Below the pieces are notes generated by a model, which saw only the letters and a list, made by a program, of their open reading frames with translations, made no database searches and was not told the DNA's origin. 64,000 nucleotides of DNA from Trichomonas vaginalis G3 (Eukaryota; Parabasalia; Trichomonadida; Trichomonadidae), in contig NC_067208.1 of NCBI RefSeq assembly GCF_026262505.1, forward strand, positions 7,139,962-7,203,961, given 5' to 3'. Every line of letters begins with the position of its first letter. Position 1 is the stretch's first letter. Positions 9,721-19,996 of this stretch are shown here, piece after piece. The position numbers were made by a program, and so were the translations under genes.

Positions 9721-11610
9721 TCAGTGGAATAATGATTTTAATTTCAAATCATCTGAGTTTTTCTTTTTATTATTCTTTGATGTCTCGTTGATAGCACCAT
9801 TTTCAAGCAAGAGTTCAGCAATCCTTTGTGAATTTGCTCTTCTAGCAATTTTCAATACTGATGATCCGGATTTGTCCTTTGCATTAACATCAGAACCATT
9901 TTTGATGAGAAATTCTGCAATTTCAAATGCGCTGTTCTCAGCGGCAGTCATTAGACATGTTTTTCCTTCATCATCTATAGCTTTGACATCAGCTTTATTT
10001 TTAACCAAAATCTCGACAATAGAAGGAGAATCTTCAATTGTAGCCAACTGAATGATGATTAAGTTCTTCTTTCCATTGTATTCTCCTATCTTTTCATTAA
10101 TATTTGCTCCATGAGAAATAAGTGCATTGGCGATCTCTTCATCATGAACAAAGCATGAAATATGTAAAGGAGTAACTCCTGTTGCATTCTTAGAATATAA
10201 TTTAGCTTTTGCATTAACATCTGCACCTTTCTCAATAAAGTAGTTAACTAAATTGATATTTGCTGACTGTACTGCATAATGTATTGGCTGTGTGTTTGCT
10301 GGCGATTTAGAATTAATGTCACAACCCTTTTCAACCAAGAAAGAAACAAGTTCAACATTACCACTCATTGCAGCAAAATGAATTGCTGACAATGATAAAT
10401 CTCCATTATCACAAGATTCATTGAGTGAAGCTCCTTTTTCAATTATGTATTTAACAATCTCGAGGTTGCCAAGTCTGCATGAAATGTGTAAAGGAGTTTC
10501 TCCAAATGTTCTTTCATCTTTTTTGTCTCCTTTATTACGAGAAATTGCTTTTGCATTGACATCAGCACCATTATCAACAAGAAGTTTAACAACAGAGAAT
10601 GAATTTGCTTCACAAGCGAAATGGAGGCTTGTTTTGTCCAAGCTCTTTTCGTTCTTGTAATAATTGAGCATTTTGACATCACTTCCATTTTGGATTAAGA
10701 ATTCAGCAAGAGCTTTCGATCCATATTGAGAAGCATACATCAAAGCAGTATCTCCATTCTCAAAGTCATCTTCATCATCGTCATCATTTGAGATATCTCT
10801 GTCATTAATGTCACCTTTGTTTTGTAATTTATAAAGCAAGGCTCTAATATTGATGTTATTTACGCATTCAGCAACAGACAAAGCGTTCTTCTCAAAGCCA
10901 TTCTGGATAAGCCATTCAGCAAAGTCATTGTTATGTGACTTTAAGCTGTATTCGAAGCATTCGTCAAATTTGAGACCTTTTTCTTTGAGAATTTTTGCAA
11001 TTTCGATGCTTTCGCCTAAACTTGCATAATAATCTGTTTTATTTGTGATTTTGCAACCATTTTGGAGTAAGAAGTTAAAGCAATTTACTGAACCGAACTG
11101 TGATGCAAACTCGATTAATGTCATATCTTCAATTTCTCTTGTGAATTTGAAGTTCTTTGAAGAGGACATTTTTTGAAGTTCTTCAATTTTGTCCCACATC
11201 AAAATGAACTCCAAACTTTTGTGATCATAATCTTTGATGAGTGGTTCATCGTCTTCGTATTCATCTTCATCTTCTTGTGGTTCTAAATCTCCTTTGTGCT
11301 CAAGTAATTCAACAAATTCTTCACTGATTTCTTTCAAAGAATCTCTTGAAAAATTCGATAAAAATGTTTTAAAAATAATAGATGAAACATCAGCTAGATT
11401 AGTTGCCTGCTTAGGATGTGATGAAGCAAGATCACCGATGAAGTTAATAATAAGAGATCTTTCATCAGGATTTGATTTGATAAATTCAATAACTTTGGTT
11501 CCGATTTCTTCTGTGTTTTCATTGGATATCTTCTCTATTTCATCAGTAATAGAAACAATGTCTTTCAAAATTGGTGGAATTTCAACATTGATCAATGAAG
11601 TTGAAGACAT
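9721..11610 (-). CDS. Ankyrin repeat protein (629 aa)
   Basis: The N-terminal 130 residues are helical and end in an acidic stretch (EPQEDEDEYEDDEP). From about residue 155 to 615 there are around a dozen ankyrin repeats; clear ones carry the consensus TPLHISC, AIHFAAMSGNVELVSFLVEKGCDIN and CLMTAAENSAFEIAEFLIKNGSDVN. Trichomonads have very large families of such proteins, often with a helical N-terminal domain; they are presumed to be binding scaffolds. The C-terminus is basic (NNKKKNSDDLKLK). The stop codon is TGA. A clean initiator motif TCACTTT lies 7-13 bases before the ATG, which supports the start. The partner is unknown. Confidence 0.92.
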   Translation of the reverse strand: MSSTSLINVEIPPILKDIVSITDEIEKISNENTEEIGTKVIEFIKSNPDERSLIINFIGDLASSHPKQATNLADVSSIIFKTFLSNFSRDSLKEISEEFVELLEHKGDLEPQEDEDEYEDDEPLIKDYDHKSLEFILMWDKIEELQKMSSSKNFKFTREIEDMTLIEFASQFGSVNCFNFLLQNGCKITNKTDYYASLGESIEIAKILKEKGLKFDECFEYSLKSHNNDFAEWLIQNGFEKNALSVAECVNNINIRALLYKLQNKGDINDRDISNDDDDEDDFENGDTALMYASQYGSKALAEFLIQNGSDVKMLNYYKNEKSLDKTSLHFACEANSFSVVKLLVDNGADVNAKAISRNKGDKKDERTFGETPLHISCRLGNLEIVKYIIEKGASLNESCDNGDLSLSAIHFAAMSGNVELVSFLVEKGCDINSKSPANTQPIHYAVQSANINLVNYFIEKGADVNAKAKLYSKNATGVTPLHISCFVHDEEIANALISHGANINEKIGEYNGKKNLIIIQLATIEDSPSIVEILVKNKADVKAIDDEGKTCLMTAAENSAFEIAEFLIKNGSDVNAKDKSGSSVLKIARRANSQRIAELLLENGAINETSKNNKKKNSDDLKLKSLFH

Positions 11611-11617
11611 TTGAAAA

Positions 11618-11624
11618 AAAGTGA
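11618..11624 (-). promoter_or_regulatory. Initiator (Inr) of the ankyrin gene
   Basis: TCACTTT on the minus strand fits the trichomonad initiator TCA-Y-W-W, where A is the transcription start; it lies just before the ATG at 11610. Confidence 0.65.
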
Positions 11625-12162
11625 AATTGAAAGAGGGGACAAAAATTTTATTCCCTCTTTTTAAGACTAAGCATAGAATAGCATGACTTTTCTCTTCAAA
11701 AGCAGCTTAACATCTTAATGCAAATCTTGTTGTTTTTAATCTAATCAAAATTTGAACTTAAATTTTCGCTCCATACCAAGCTTAAGATATTGTCATATAT
11801 ATAAAAATCTAAGTGTTTCTTTTCGCAGTTTTAAGGCATGAAATTGGGAAAATATATCTATCAAATAATGAGATGAGAATCAATGAGTATAATTACTATA
11901 CACTATATCTTTATTGAAAATGATTTGAGGTAATGTTTATGCATTAAATGAAGAATTAATTAATAATTTTTATGAATATAGTTTAATAGACAAAAACATT
12001 AGATCGATGGTTTTTGTTTACTGATAAAAATAATAAAGGCAAGTAGGAACCTATTCAAATCTATATGAAAAATTGAGATATATTGAGATGAAGAGAAAAA
12101 AAATGCATTTTTATGCAATAAAATGGTGCTAGATATAAATATTTATAAATAAGTTTATTCTA
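11625..12162. other. Intergenic, nothing recognised
   Basis: AT-rich spacer between two minus-strand genes; no frame, repeat or RNA structure that I can support. Confidence 0.5.
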
Positions 12163-13860
12163 TTAAATATCAACAATACTCAAAAAGATTAATAAAGCCA
12201 GCGCTACGAAGAAAACTGCAGTAGCAGCATACAGTTTGTTAAACTTAACTAAAGACTTCAGGTATTCCAATGTGTTCACCTTAGTCTCCTCAAGTTTTTC
12301 TTCTTTTTGAGATTCAAATTTTTTGGTGTCACTTTTTTGATCGGAATGAGAATTTTGGCCATCATTTTGTTGGTCAGTAACTCTTTGATCTTGAGGGATT
12401 GTTGTTGGATCTACCAAACATTTAGCGACATTAAATCTAACTATCAACTCCTCAACTTGTTTCTTCTTCTCCAAAATCTCTTTTTCACGAGATTTGAAAT
12501 CTACAACCCTTATTTTGTCCTTTTCTATCCTCTTATCATGTCCATCCTGTTGTGTTTGACGTTTCTTGATTTCGTCATTTGTTAGTTGGTTAGTTTTTTC
12601 ATTTTTACTGAGCATTTCTTTGTAATTCTTGATTACAGTGATTTTTTCGAGCTCTGCTTTCGCGTCTTTGACGACATCTGCCTTAGGATTGATCGGCATT
12701 CCTGGATCCAGCCTCGTAAGGCCAGTCATATAATGTCTAACCTCAATAATGTGGCCAGGAGCTGTTAAAGCGAAATTATTAGCGAATCCGAGTATTTTTC
12801 CATTGGAAATAAGCTCGGTGGTGCATCGCATTGGCTCTTCGCCTTTCCATGGCCAGAATCTTTGAACTTCATTTGGAGTTATATTCACTGGATCTGGACA
12901 ATTCATCAGTTTCGGAGCGGATTTGAGGACAATGTCGCTCTTGCCAATGGTTTCAAGGTCGTAGATTCTGTTTGACATTGGAGAAAAGTCAATTTTGGCA
13001 AATGTGACAAAAAATGGTCGAATTAAGTTGGATTTGTTGTTATCGCTTGGATCAGAACGAGCACCAAGTAGTATTAAGTCTGTTTCTCCTTGTGAAAAGA
13101 AGGCAAAAGAGGTCATACTCATATTATCTTCAAGATCCGGACGAATCTGGATTGGAGTAGAAATATATGGACAGTGGATGCTGAATTTCTGTATTTTTCT
13201 TAGATTTTCGTATTTTTGATTAAGTAACAATGAATCTGGAATTTGTTGGCCAGGTAACAGGATTGGAGAGATTTTATAGAGGTTATTCTTGGGTGTATTG
13301 TATGTAAATACGAAAAGACTGTAAGGAGCCCATGAATTTTCACGATTTTCCGTTGATCCGAATGCAATTTGATAAATTTTCTCACGAATATTGAAAATTT
13401 GCTCTGATTCTCCTGTTATACAGTTAATAACTTGTAATTCACCGGATTCATAAGCAATCATTAAATAATTTGGATTTGTTGGGAAAAATTGCGCATCTAC
13501 AATGGATTTATTAAGAATTTCTAATTGATTTACGTTTTCTACAAGTCTTGGATTATGGAATTTTGCATTTGGATTGAAATCGAATAAATGAATTGTTTCT
13601 GTTGAAAGATAAAAAAGTTTTGTCGCGTTATTATTGCTTCTAAGTAATAATGGTGATATTAAAATCTCGCTATTTACTTGCATATAATAAATTGGTTGTT
13701 TTTCCTTGCTTTTTTCTGTTAAATCGATGTATGCGATGGAATTTTCTGTAACAAAGAAAACATATTTATTAGCACTCGAGGATACAAGTGATGGCCTATC
13801 TTGGCGCGGAAAATTAGCAGGAAATGTTGGTTCACTTACTAGAACAAAATTTCCATCCAT
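12163..13860 (-). CDS. Tail-anchored protein with propeller-like N-terminal part and coiled coil (565 aa)
   Basis: Residues 1-390 are rich in short beta strands spaced like a degenerate beta-propeller (for example LMIAYESGELQVINCITGE near 155). Residues about 400-475 are a charged coiled coil (KSREKEILEKKKQVEELIVRF), followed by a Gln/Asp/Ser-rich linker and one hydrophobic segment at the very C-terminus (ATAVFFVALALLIFLSIVDI). There is no signal peptide. This is the layout of a tail-anchored membrane protein with a cytosolic scaffold. A propeller followed by a coiled coil also recalls Nup82/Nup88-type nucleoporins, but I see no specific motif for that. A short frame carrying a WD-repeat signature lies just upstream (14048-14269). 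No clear Inr is seen before the ATG. Confidence 0.8.
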   Translation of the reverse strand: MDGNFVLVSEPTFPANFPRQDRPSLVSSSANKYVFFVTENSIAYIDLTEKSKEKQPIYYMQVNSEILISPLLLRSNNNATKLFYLSTETIHLFDFNPNAKFHNPRLVENVNQLEILNKSIVDAQFFPTNPNYLMIAYESGELQVINCITGESEQIFNIREKIYQIAFGSTENRENSWAPYSLFVFTYNTPKNNLYKISPILLPGQQIPDSLLLNQKYENLRKIQKFSIHCPYISTPIQIRPDLEDNMSMTSFAFFSQGETDLILLGARSDPSDNNKSNLIRPFFVTFAKIDFSPMSNRIYDLETIGKSDIVLKSAPKLMNCPDPVNITPNEVQRFWPWKGEEPMRCTTELISNGKILGFANNFALTAPGHIIEVRHYMTGLTRLDPGMPINPKADVVKDAKAELEKITVIKNYKEMLSKNEKTNQLTNDEIKKRQTQQDGHDKRIEKDKIRVVDFKSREKEILEKKKQVEELIVRFNVAKCLVDPTTIPQDQRVTDQQNDGQNSHSDQKSDTKKFESQKEEKLEETKVNTLEYLKSLVKFNKLYAATAVFFVALALLIFLSIVDI

Positions 13861-14047
13861 AACTTTGAGACACAGAATAAAATTATGCAGGGTCCAGTCA
13901 CCAAAAAATTATAATAGAGATTCTATATTTGGAGAAAGAGAGGATATATTCTATATGAATACATACGTTTTTAAAAGTTTGAAAGATTTATTAGGCATTC
14001 GTGTTATGCAGAAACAATATTTTTTTTCTTTTGACTTACAATTAGAC

Positions 14048-14269
14048 TTAGTTCAATGAAAATGGAAGACCTGTTTCATTGTTAGCGAATGAGAGAAGTG
14101 GAAGTGTAAGATTAAAAGAATATATGTTCATTTTTTCTGTATTAAATGAACAATTCCAAATTCGTGCAGCAAAATCTCCAGTACAGATTGCAGTCGTAAT
14201 GGAATTATTACTATATGCACAAAATATAATTTGTATTGTTATTCCCAGAAAATTGCGGATTTTAGACAT
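14048..14269 (-). CDS. Short frame with one WD-repeat signature (73 aa); small gene, exon or remnant
   Basis: The frame begins with ATG and ends in TAA. The stretch ITTAICTGDFAARIWNC fits the WD-repeat signature (small residues, then D-x-x-x-x-[I]-W-N). A single repeat cannot form a propeller. The next gene on the same strand, 187 bases further, encodes a propeller-like protein that starts without a WD signature, so this could be a leftover of an older, longer start of that gene or a separate fragment. No intron signals link the two, and no Inr is seen before this ATG. Confidence 0.3.
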   Translation of the reverse strand: MSKIRNFLGITIQIIFCAYSNNSITTAICTGDFAARIWNCSFNTEKMNIYSFNLTLPLLSFANNETGLPFSLN

Positions 14270-14570
14270 GAGCGATAATCAAAATAACTATATTTGCCAT
14301 TTTTGAGGGAAGAATCACCGATTTTTGAGCTGGTACTTGTTTTTAGCTTCTGATTAAAAATTATTCATGCAATTGGGAACTCAACAAATGATTAAAGGGT
14401 AAATAAATGATTTATACAAATGGGATTTGATTCATGATTATCATTAGATACGAAACATCAAAAATGATCCCAAAAATAATAGCCAGAATAGTACCTAAAA
14501 AATAATGAAAATCCTATATTTTATTCTTTCAAATTATTGGGAATTAAAATGGCAAAATTAATCATAAATT
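14270..14570. other. Divergent intergenic region
   Basis: AT-rich, between the minus-strand propeller locus and the plus-strand gene at 14604. Apart from the Inr at its right edge nothing is recognised. Confidence 0.45.
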
Positions 14571-14577
14571 TCACTTT
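14571..14577 (+). promoter_or_regulatory. Initiator (Inr) of the 141-aa gene
   Basis: TCACTTT, 33 bases before the ATG at 14604. It is further from the ATG than at other genes here, leaving an unusually GC-rich leader (GGCGGCACCGGGAAAAACCC). Confidence 0.5.
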
Positions 14578-14603
14578 TTGGCGGCACCGGGAAAAACCCG
14601 CTA

Positions 14604-15029
14604 ATGGAAAACACCAACGAAGCAGACTTTGATCAAGTACCACAGACATCTCCTGTTCACAAGCCTGCCTTTGATTATGACTTTGACATAGCCATGGCTC
14701 TTCAGTCTCCTCTCAGTGCGCCGTTATACAGTCCTAATAATTCACCGTTTGGTCCTTTCGATAAACTAGAGGATACAATCCCTACATATTCATTCGCAGA
14801 CTTTGGTGTACCTGTACCGACTACAACATTACAACAAGAACTTGAAAAAAAGATGGAAAAGCCAGTTACACCTAAGAAGAATTTAATGAAAAAGAAAATT
14901 CAATTTGTGTATCGTCCATTTGTTTCTCTAGAGGCATCAGAACTTACTGTACATCAGTTAAGATCATTATTATCAAAACCTCCAAGAAAAGCAAACCAAT
15001 CAAAAGCAGCCTCCTACTCGTGTATTTAA
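14604..15029 (+). CDS. Unrecognised 141-aa protein, Pro/Ser-rich, probably disordered
   Basis: The first 90 residues are rich in Pro, Ser and acidic or aromatic residues (SPLSAPLYSPNNSPFGPF) and carry repeated S/T-P sites suited to proline-directed phosphorylation. The C-terminal part is basic (KKNLMKKKIQFVYRPF) and ends with a short helical segment (ASELTVHQLRSLLSK). No known domain is seen. The short-motif character suggests a regulatory or nuclear protein, but nothing shows which. An Inr upstream supports expression. Confidence 0.6.
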   Translation: MENTNEADFDQVPQTSPVHKPAFDYDFDIAMALQSPLSAPLYSPNNSPFGPFDKLEDTIPTYSFADFGVPVPTTTLQQELEKKMEKPVTPKKNLMKKKIQFVYRPFVSLEASELTVHQLRSLLSKPPRKANQSKAASYSCI

Positions 15030-15387
15030 ATAGTATATGCACATGAATTAATGAATCAATATTTGTGTGAATACCAAAAATTAGATATCTTTCGTCAAAA
15101 ATTGGTATTGTTTCTTTTTTGTTGATAATAAACATGTTGTATCTATCTTTATAAGTAACTACATAGAATTGCAACTGAAATTTGTTAACCGTTATGTCAT
15201 TGTTTAAAATCGATAGAAAAATTTACTAGATACTGTCTTTTCATTAATTATTACATCATTTTTGCTATTGAAAACCACGAAATGAATATTAGCATATTTA
15301 TAAAGTCTTTTATTAAACATATATTACAATGATACAAAAAATTAAGAAATACAAACAAGATATTAATAAACATTAACATAACAATGA
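15030..15387. other. Convergent intergenic region
   Basis: The 3' regions of two convergent genes; AT-rich, nothing else recognised. Confidence 0.5.
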
Positions 15388-16770
15388 TTAATATGATGGA
15401 TTCAAATCATCCAGAGGCCTCAATGATGGTTTCCGATTTGAACCTGGAGATCTTTCACTTTTCATCTCTGTTTGAGGTCGTGATGGCGTTCTTTGATTCT
15501 GAAATTCACCATACATTACTTTATGAGCTTGGTTTGCATGCGGAGTTACTGACGTTTTTGCAGCTGTGAAATCTCTTGGGAATCTTGGTGAAACTCCAGG
15601 AGAAACAATAGCGCTTTGAACTTCCCTCATTGCACTATGGATTATTGATTCGAAATTCTTTTGCATTGAATCAATTTTTTCATCAAATGTATCAATTGTG
15701 GCAACTTTATCACTTAGTTCATCCAATCTCGATGAAATTTTGTTTAATTTAAGTCGAGGTATTTCAATTCCCTTTAATTCTGCAATTTCATCTTTAATTT
15801 GTGAAAGTTCTGCCTTTGAAATAGCTTTAAGTTTAAGTTCCTCAATAACATCTTCCATCTCTTTCAGTCTCGTATCGTTATCTTTTGGTATTTCTCTTTC
15901 TCCATTATTTTCCCAAACTTGGTTAGAAAGTATTGTAAATTGATGGTAAAAACCATTCAAAACTTTCTGTACTGCTGGAGCAAACTGCATTAAGTATTCA
16001 AAGTAGTCTATAAACGATGTAGCAGTCGAAATTCTTGGAATTTGTGGTTTTGCTTTAAGATCGTATTTTGGCGATTTAATCCACTGTGGTAATGGATCGT
16101 TAGGATTTCTACAGATTTTTCTTGCAACTGCTTCTGCATTTTCAATTCGATTTGAAAGTGTATTAATTTGAGCTTGAATCATCTTAATATCGCTTCTATC
16201 ACCTTCTGTAGCAAGATGGATGGCTTTTGTTAAACTCCATCCTTCGAATTCTTCGAATGAATTTACTTCCATGACATGAGCGAAAGAAAGCTGTAATCGC
16301 TTAAGTTCATTCATTACTTGAGCATGTGATGTTTTAACATCTGATACTGCAGCGCGCATTTCGTTAAATTCGAAAGTTGGCTTCGTTAATTCAAAAACTT
16401 TTTCTTCTATTAATGCATTTTGAGCTCTTACTACGCTGTTGATTGAGAAGATTGCATCAGTTAATTCTTTTTTGGTTGATTCTTTGTTAGCACTAAATTG
16501 CGAAGTAAAATCCATTTTAAAGCTGTGTAGTTCTTTTGAAATCGATTCTTTAAAGGAAGTGTTATCCTCTTTAAGGATATCTACAGTCTTTGAGATAACA
16601 GATATTTCTTGTCTTGAAGGTTTTGTAGCTACATCATCTTTGAGTTGTTTAACTTGGAATTCAAGAGCTGTAACCTCATCCTGAAGTTTTTGAAATACTC
16701 TTTGAATAACGACATCATCAATCTGGATTGAAAATAAAGATTTTCTCGGTGAATCTTTGAATTCATCCAT
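15388..16770 (-). CDS. Coiled-coil protein (460 aa)
   Basis: Nearly the whole of residues 20-180 and 280-385 is predicted coiled coil with heptad-like spacing (VFQKLQDEVTALEFQVKQLKDDV near 25-48; ELKLKAISKAELSQIKDEIAELKG near 310-333). A short Pro-containing break lies near 220-245 (NPNDPLPQWIKSPKYDLKAKPQIP). The C-terminal 70 residues are Ser/Pro/Arg-rich and probably disordered, with several S-P sites. There is no membrane segment. It is most likely a cytoskeletal or basal-body component, but the family is not recognised. An Inr (TCATTTT) lies close before the ATG. Confidence 0.8.
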   Translation of the reverse strand: MDEFKDSPRKSLFSIQIDDVVIQRVFQKLQDEVTALEFQVKQLKDDVATKPSRQEISVISKTVDILKEDNTSFKESISKELHSFKMDFTSQFSANKESTKKELTDAIFSINSVVRAQNALIEEKVFELTKPTFEFNEMRAAVSDVKTSHAQVMNELKRLQLSFAHVMEVNSFEEFEGWSLTKAIHLATEGDRSDIKMIQAQINTLSNRIENAEAVARKICRNPNDPLPQWIKSPKYDLKAKPQIPRISTATSFIDYFEYLMQFAPAVQKVLNGFYHQFTILSNQVWENNGEREIPKDNDTRLKEMEDVIEELKLKAISKAELSQIKDEIAELKGIEIPRLKLNKISSRLDELSDKVATIDTFDEKIDSMQKNFESIIHSAMREVQSAIVSPGVSPRFPRDFTAAKTSVTPHANQAHKVMYGEFQNQRTPSRPQTEMKSERSPGSNRKPSLRPLDDLNPSY

Positions 16771-16780
16771 TTTCGATAAA

Positions 16781-16787
16781 AAAATGA
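16781..16787 (-). promoter_or_regulatory. Initiator (Inr) of the coiled-coil gene
   Basis: TCATTTT on the minus strand, 10-16 bases before the ATG at 16770. Confidence 0.6.
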
Positions 16788-17553
16788 ACGTTTATAAAAT
16801 TTTTGTAAACTTTTCAAATTTAATCATCAGGATTTTAAATTGAAATACTTATTGAGCAATTTCTCGCTTAAGTGATACATATTGAGAGGAAATTTAACAG
16901 AACTGAGCGTTATTCTCCACTACATAGCTAGATTTCAGTACTTCAAAATATGAAAAACACAAATTGAGCATTTAATTTTATCTGAACTCAATTAACACAA
17001 TTAATTGAGTTGTCGTAAGATTTTATGTTTGGTAACTGACAAGTATAATCGTCAGCGCCTAAAATTAAATGAAATGTTTTATTCTTTCACTCGGGCATAA
17101 GTATTCAATCACTGAAATCATTGATCTTCTTATTAGTATTATTTATATTAAGAGTGCTTAACGAATCTTTAATTTATTATTGATTTTGAATCAAAATCGG
17201 AGACCAAACATGAATTTTGACTTGACGTAGAAAATTCCGTTTTTAGTTAATTATGTTTCGTATGATTTACTTGTGTGGGTATTGAAAATACAATTGTTTC
17301 GAGATAATTTTGGAATTCATTGTTTTATTTAGTTTTGCATATATTTATTAATTATTTATGGTCTATGAAGTCTCTTTTGCATGGTCGATTTCTATTGAAA
17401 TTTGCCTAACGACAACATTTCACTTACAAAATGTCATTACAGCTAAATAAGAAAATATGGTATGTTCTCATCATGTGTATTCGAGATATGACCAAAATGA
17501 GATCCGATGGAAGAAAATAATTTGGCGCTCAATGTCAAATTTTTTTATTCAAT
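16788..17553. other. Divergent intergenic region
   Basis: About 770 bases of AT-rich DNA between two divergent genes; no repeat, RNA or frame that I can support. Confidence 0.5.
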
Positions 17554-17560
17554 TCACAAA
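17554..17560 (+). promoter_or_regulatory. Initiator (Inr) that decides the start of the 203-aa gene
   Basis: TCACAAA lies 4-10 bases before the ATG at 17564 but downstream of an in-frame ATG at 17507, so transcription from it can only use the second ATG. Confidence 0.55.
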
Positions 17561-17563
17561 ATC

Positions 17564-18172
17564 ATGTCACGTCGGAAAGGGCGTTTGCATGAGAAAAGAG
17601 ATTTCTTACAGATCAATGCTAATTTCGACACCAAACCATTCAACTGGGAGCACTTGAATCAAAATTCACGCGACCAAATCATTCAAATGTGTTTGATCTT
17701 AAAGATACCAATAAATACAGAGTCAATGAGTAAAAGAGATTTAATAGTATCACTTAGACAATATCCCAAGATGATTAGTGGCTCCAATTCTCCACCTCCT
17801 TTTATGAATTCATCTCGATTGCAAAAATATGAATATCCTGCATTGCAAGATTCTCACAATAGGTCTAATAAGCAAAAGAGTTATGAAAGTACTGAGCCGC
17901 AAGATTCTGACGAGACAAGTGCATCGTCAGAAACAACAACCACAACAGAAGAAGAGCAAATAACAAATACAGAAGATATATTATTCCGTACAGAAATAAG
18001 TCTGCACGGTAGTTTCTCATCTCACCTCTGGCGATTTATTTTACGCAAGAAAATTCAAGGCATTAATAACTTAGGTTCAACATTATTCTTTATGTATGTT
18101 ATTGTTGTGTTCGCTGCTATATTTTACTTTATCTTTGAACCTGAAAGTACCAATATTGAAACACCAAATTGA
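17564..18172 (+). CDS. SAP/HeH-like motif protein with C-terminal membrane segment (202 aa)
   Basis: The start is set at 17564 by the Inr directly before it; an upstream in-frame ATG at 17507 would add 19 residues. Residues about 30-70 (LNQNSRDQIIQMCLILKIPINTESMSKRDLIVSLRQYP) look like a helix-extension-helix (SAP/HeH) motif, a fold used to bind DNA or chromatin. A low-complexity Ser/Thr/Glu stretch follows (about 90-140), and then one membrane span near 175-195 (LFFMYVIVVFAAIFYFIF). HeH plus membrane anchor is the layout of inner nuclear membrane proteins such as Heh1/Src1, so nuclear envelope tethering is plausible but inferred from motif order alone. Confidence 0.65.
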   Translation: MSRRKGRLHEKRDFLQINANFDTKPFNWEHLNQNSRDQIIQMCLILKIPINTESMSKRDLIVSLRQYPKMISGSNSPPPFMNSSRLQKYEYPALQDSHNRSNKQKSYESTEPQDSDETSASSETTTTTEEEQITNTEDILFRTEISLHGSFSSHLWRFILRKKIQGINNLGSTLFFMYVIVVFAAIFYFIFEPESTNIETPN

Positions 18173-18681
18173 AGTATTTCCATTTCTTTTTGTAAGATTA
18201 AACATGTATATTTGTTTGAAAGATAACTTTATACTTTTTCGGTTCGTATTTTACCCTGAATTGTGAAACAAATCGGAAATATTAGTGTTTTCGAACATAT
18301 TCTTTACAAACTATGGTTATATTGGTGAGTTAATACAGTTTTTATCATCAAATTGAAATTCAGGAAGTTAAAGTAATTGAATACGATATATCAACTTTTT
18401 GTCAGGAAAAAATCGGATACCATTGACTTTACAAAAAAAATGGACTGAATTTCTGCAATAAAAAAACTTTTATTTCATGTGGTCTAAAAAGGTGGCTTCC
18501 GATGATGTGTATGGTTATATTTTGCTTTAATATTCTATTGGCATGATAACGATTAATTTTAATACCAAACTATCAGATTTAATTCAAACAACCGTAAGAA
18601 GAATCGCAGTGTCCTTCACTAAGCAATTCTTCTCAACAATAAGCAGTACGTTGAAGAGGTGTCAATCCACAACTTCCTGAC

Positions 18682-18765
18682 GATTCGGGTCTCGCGCCTC
18701 TTCACATTGCTGAATCGAATGATTCACTTTTTATTATAGTTAAAAGTGCATTTACAGCATTCTAA
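18682..18765 (+). pseudogene. Ankyrin repeat fragment (dead gene remnant)
   Basis: The frame reads DSGLAPLHIAESNDSLFIIVK and then stops at 18763. GLAPLHIAESND fits the ankyrin consensus G-TPLHIA. Nearby sequence (18780-18880) has frame-shifted pieces that could be more of the same gene. It is a remnant of the large trichomonad ankyrin family. The rest of the gap 18173-18880 shows nothing else. Confidence 0.5.
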
Positions 18766-18879
18766 TACTATTTTTATTTATGGTGCCTCTTCACGCCTGT
18801 ATTCCTCGTATTGAGATGGCCTCAGAAAGTTATAAGTCATTTTGTGTCAGAAAAATTCGATTTTCCTCCCTATGTAATT

Positions 18880-19886
18880 TTAGTGTCTTCGTCTAATGGA
18901 CAATGAAAATCGATGACGTACATCAAAAGCAGATCTCAGATGATTTTTGTCTACAATTGGAAATTTTGCTTCACAGTGATCTGTTGAAAAGTGAGAAAGA
19001 TTATGAATAGAATATATATTTTGAACATTATTTGTTGTAACAGATCCTTTTGTTTCATCTTTTCTGTCACAGAAAGGATCTTGAACTATAATTGAATAAT
19101 CAGAACGATCTTGATAAAATTCTACTCCTGGTCCTGTGTTTCCAAGAAATGAACAGTTTTCAATAAGAACATCTGATATAAATGCATAGAATGTTCCATA
19201 ATCAGATTTTTTGTGTTCATTATTCAAAACAGTACAAAAATTAAAATAATAATTTCCATTACTTATTTCGAAAATTATATAATTTGATGTTGTGTTACAA
19301 AATGATGAATATGTTACGTTACTTAGACTTGTTGGAATATTTAGAAGTATTCCAGAGCCAGAGCCTGCTTCACAGAAACTTGGGGTGATTGATTTAACTT
19401 CAATATTTCCAAAATAAAGATAATTTGTAAAAGATTTTTCTAATTTTCCGCATTCATAAAAAGAACTTTCATAAAGATAATTTTTATTATTTGATTTAGA
19501 ATCTAACCAAACATATGAATGATGTCCACTTTCGTCTTCAGAGTTTGTTTTTGATTTGTAGCCACATGTTCTGTATTGGACAATGGAACTTTTACACTGA
19601 AAGTAGATAGATCCACCTTTTGTATTACTACTGCAATTAGTAAAATAACAATATGAGTTAAGAAATTCATCGATACGGCAGTTTTAGTTGTAATATCAAT
19701 GAATATACAGTTATATAAGAAGCATTCATCATTTGTTGATGTTGTTGGAACATTTTGGCCGTGAATTATTGATAATTTAGGCCATCTTTTGTAAAAGAGT
19801 TTCCAAACATACATCAATATACGTAAATTATTCATAGTTGATGTATGTGTTGGTACTGTTTTCTGAAAATCGTGATTGAATTTCAT
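18880..19886 (-). pseudogene. Beta-helix repeat gene, tandem copy A, broken by one frameshift
   Basis: The protein start MKFNHDFQK and end IRRRH match copies B (19997-21013) and, at the end, C (31889-32830). The sequence carries short strands with Asn, Cys and aromatic ladders (ECFLYNCIFIDIT, GGSIYFQCKSSIVQYRTC, VLIENCSFLGNTGPGVEFYQ), typical of right-handed parallel beta-helices such as Pmp-like surface proteins. Compared with copy B, a block is missing near 19670, where B has IYFTNENN; this shifts the frame, and a smaller in-frame loss lies near the N-terminus. Otherwise it reads as about 335 codons. It is a host gene copy, probably once coding for a surface or secreted protein; family name unsure. 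Confidence 0.65.
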
Positions 19887-19996
19887 TGTTTTTATCAAAA
19901 TAAAATATAAAAAAATATGGGATTTTCAATGAAAATGTCAAATAATGTCATTACATTTTTATTAATAAAACGATTTTTTCTTGACCTTACATAATT

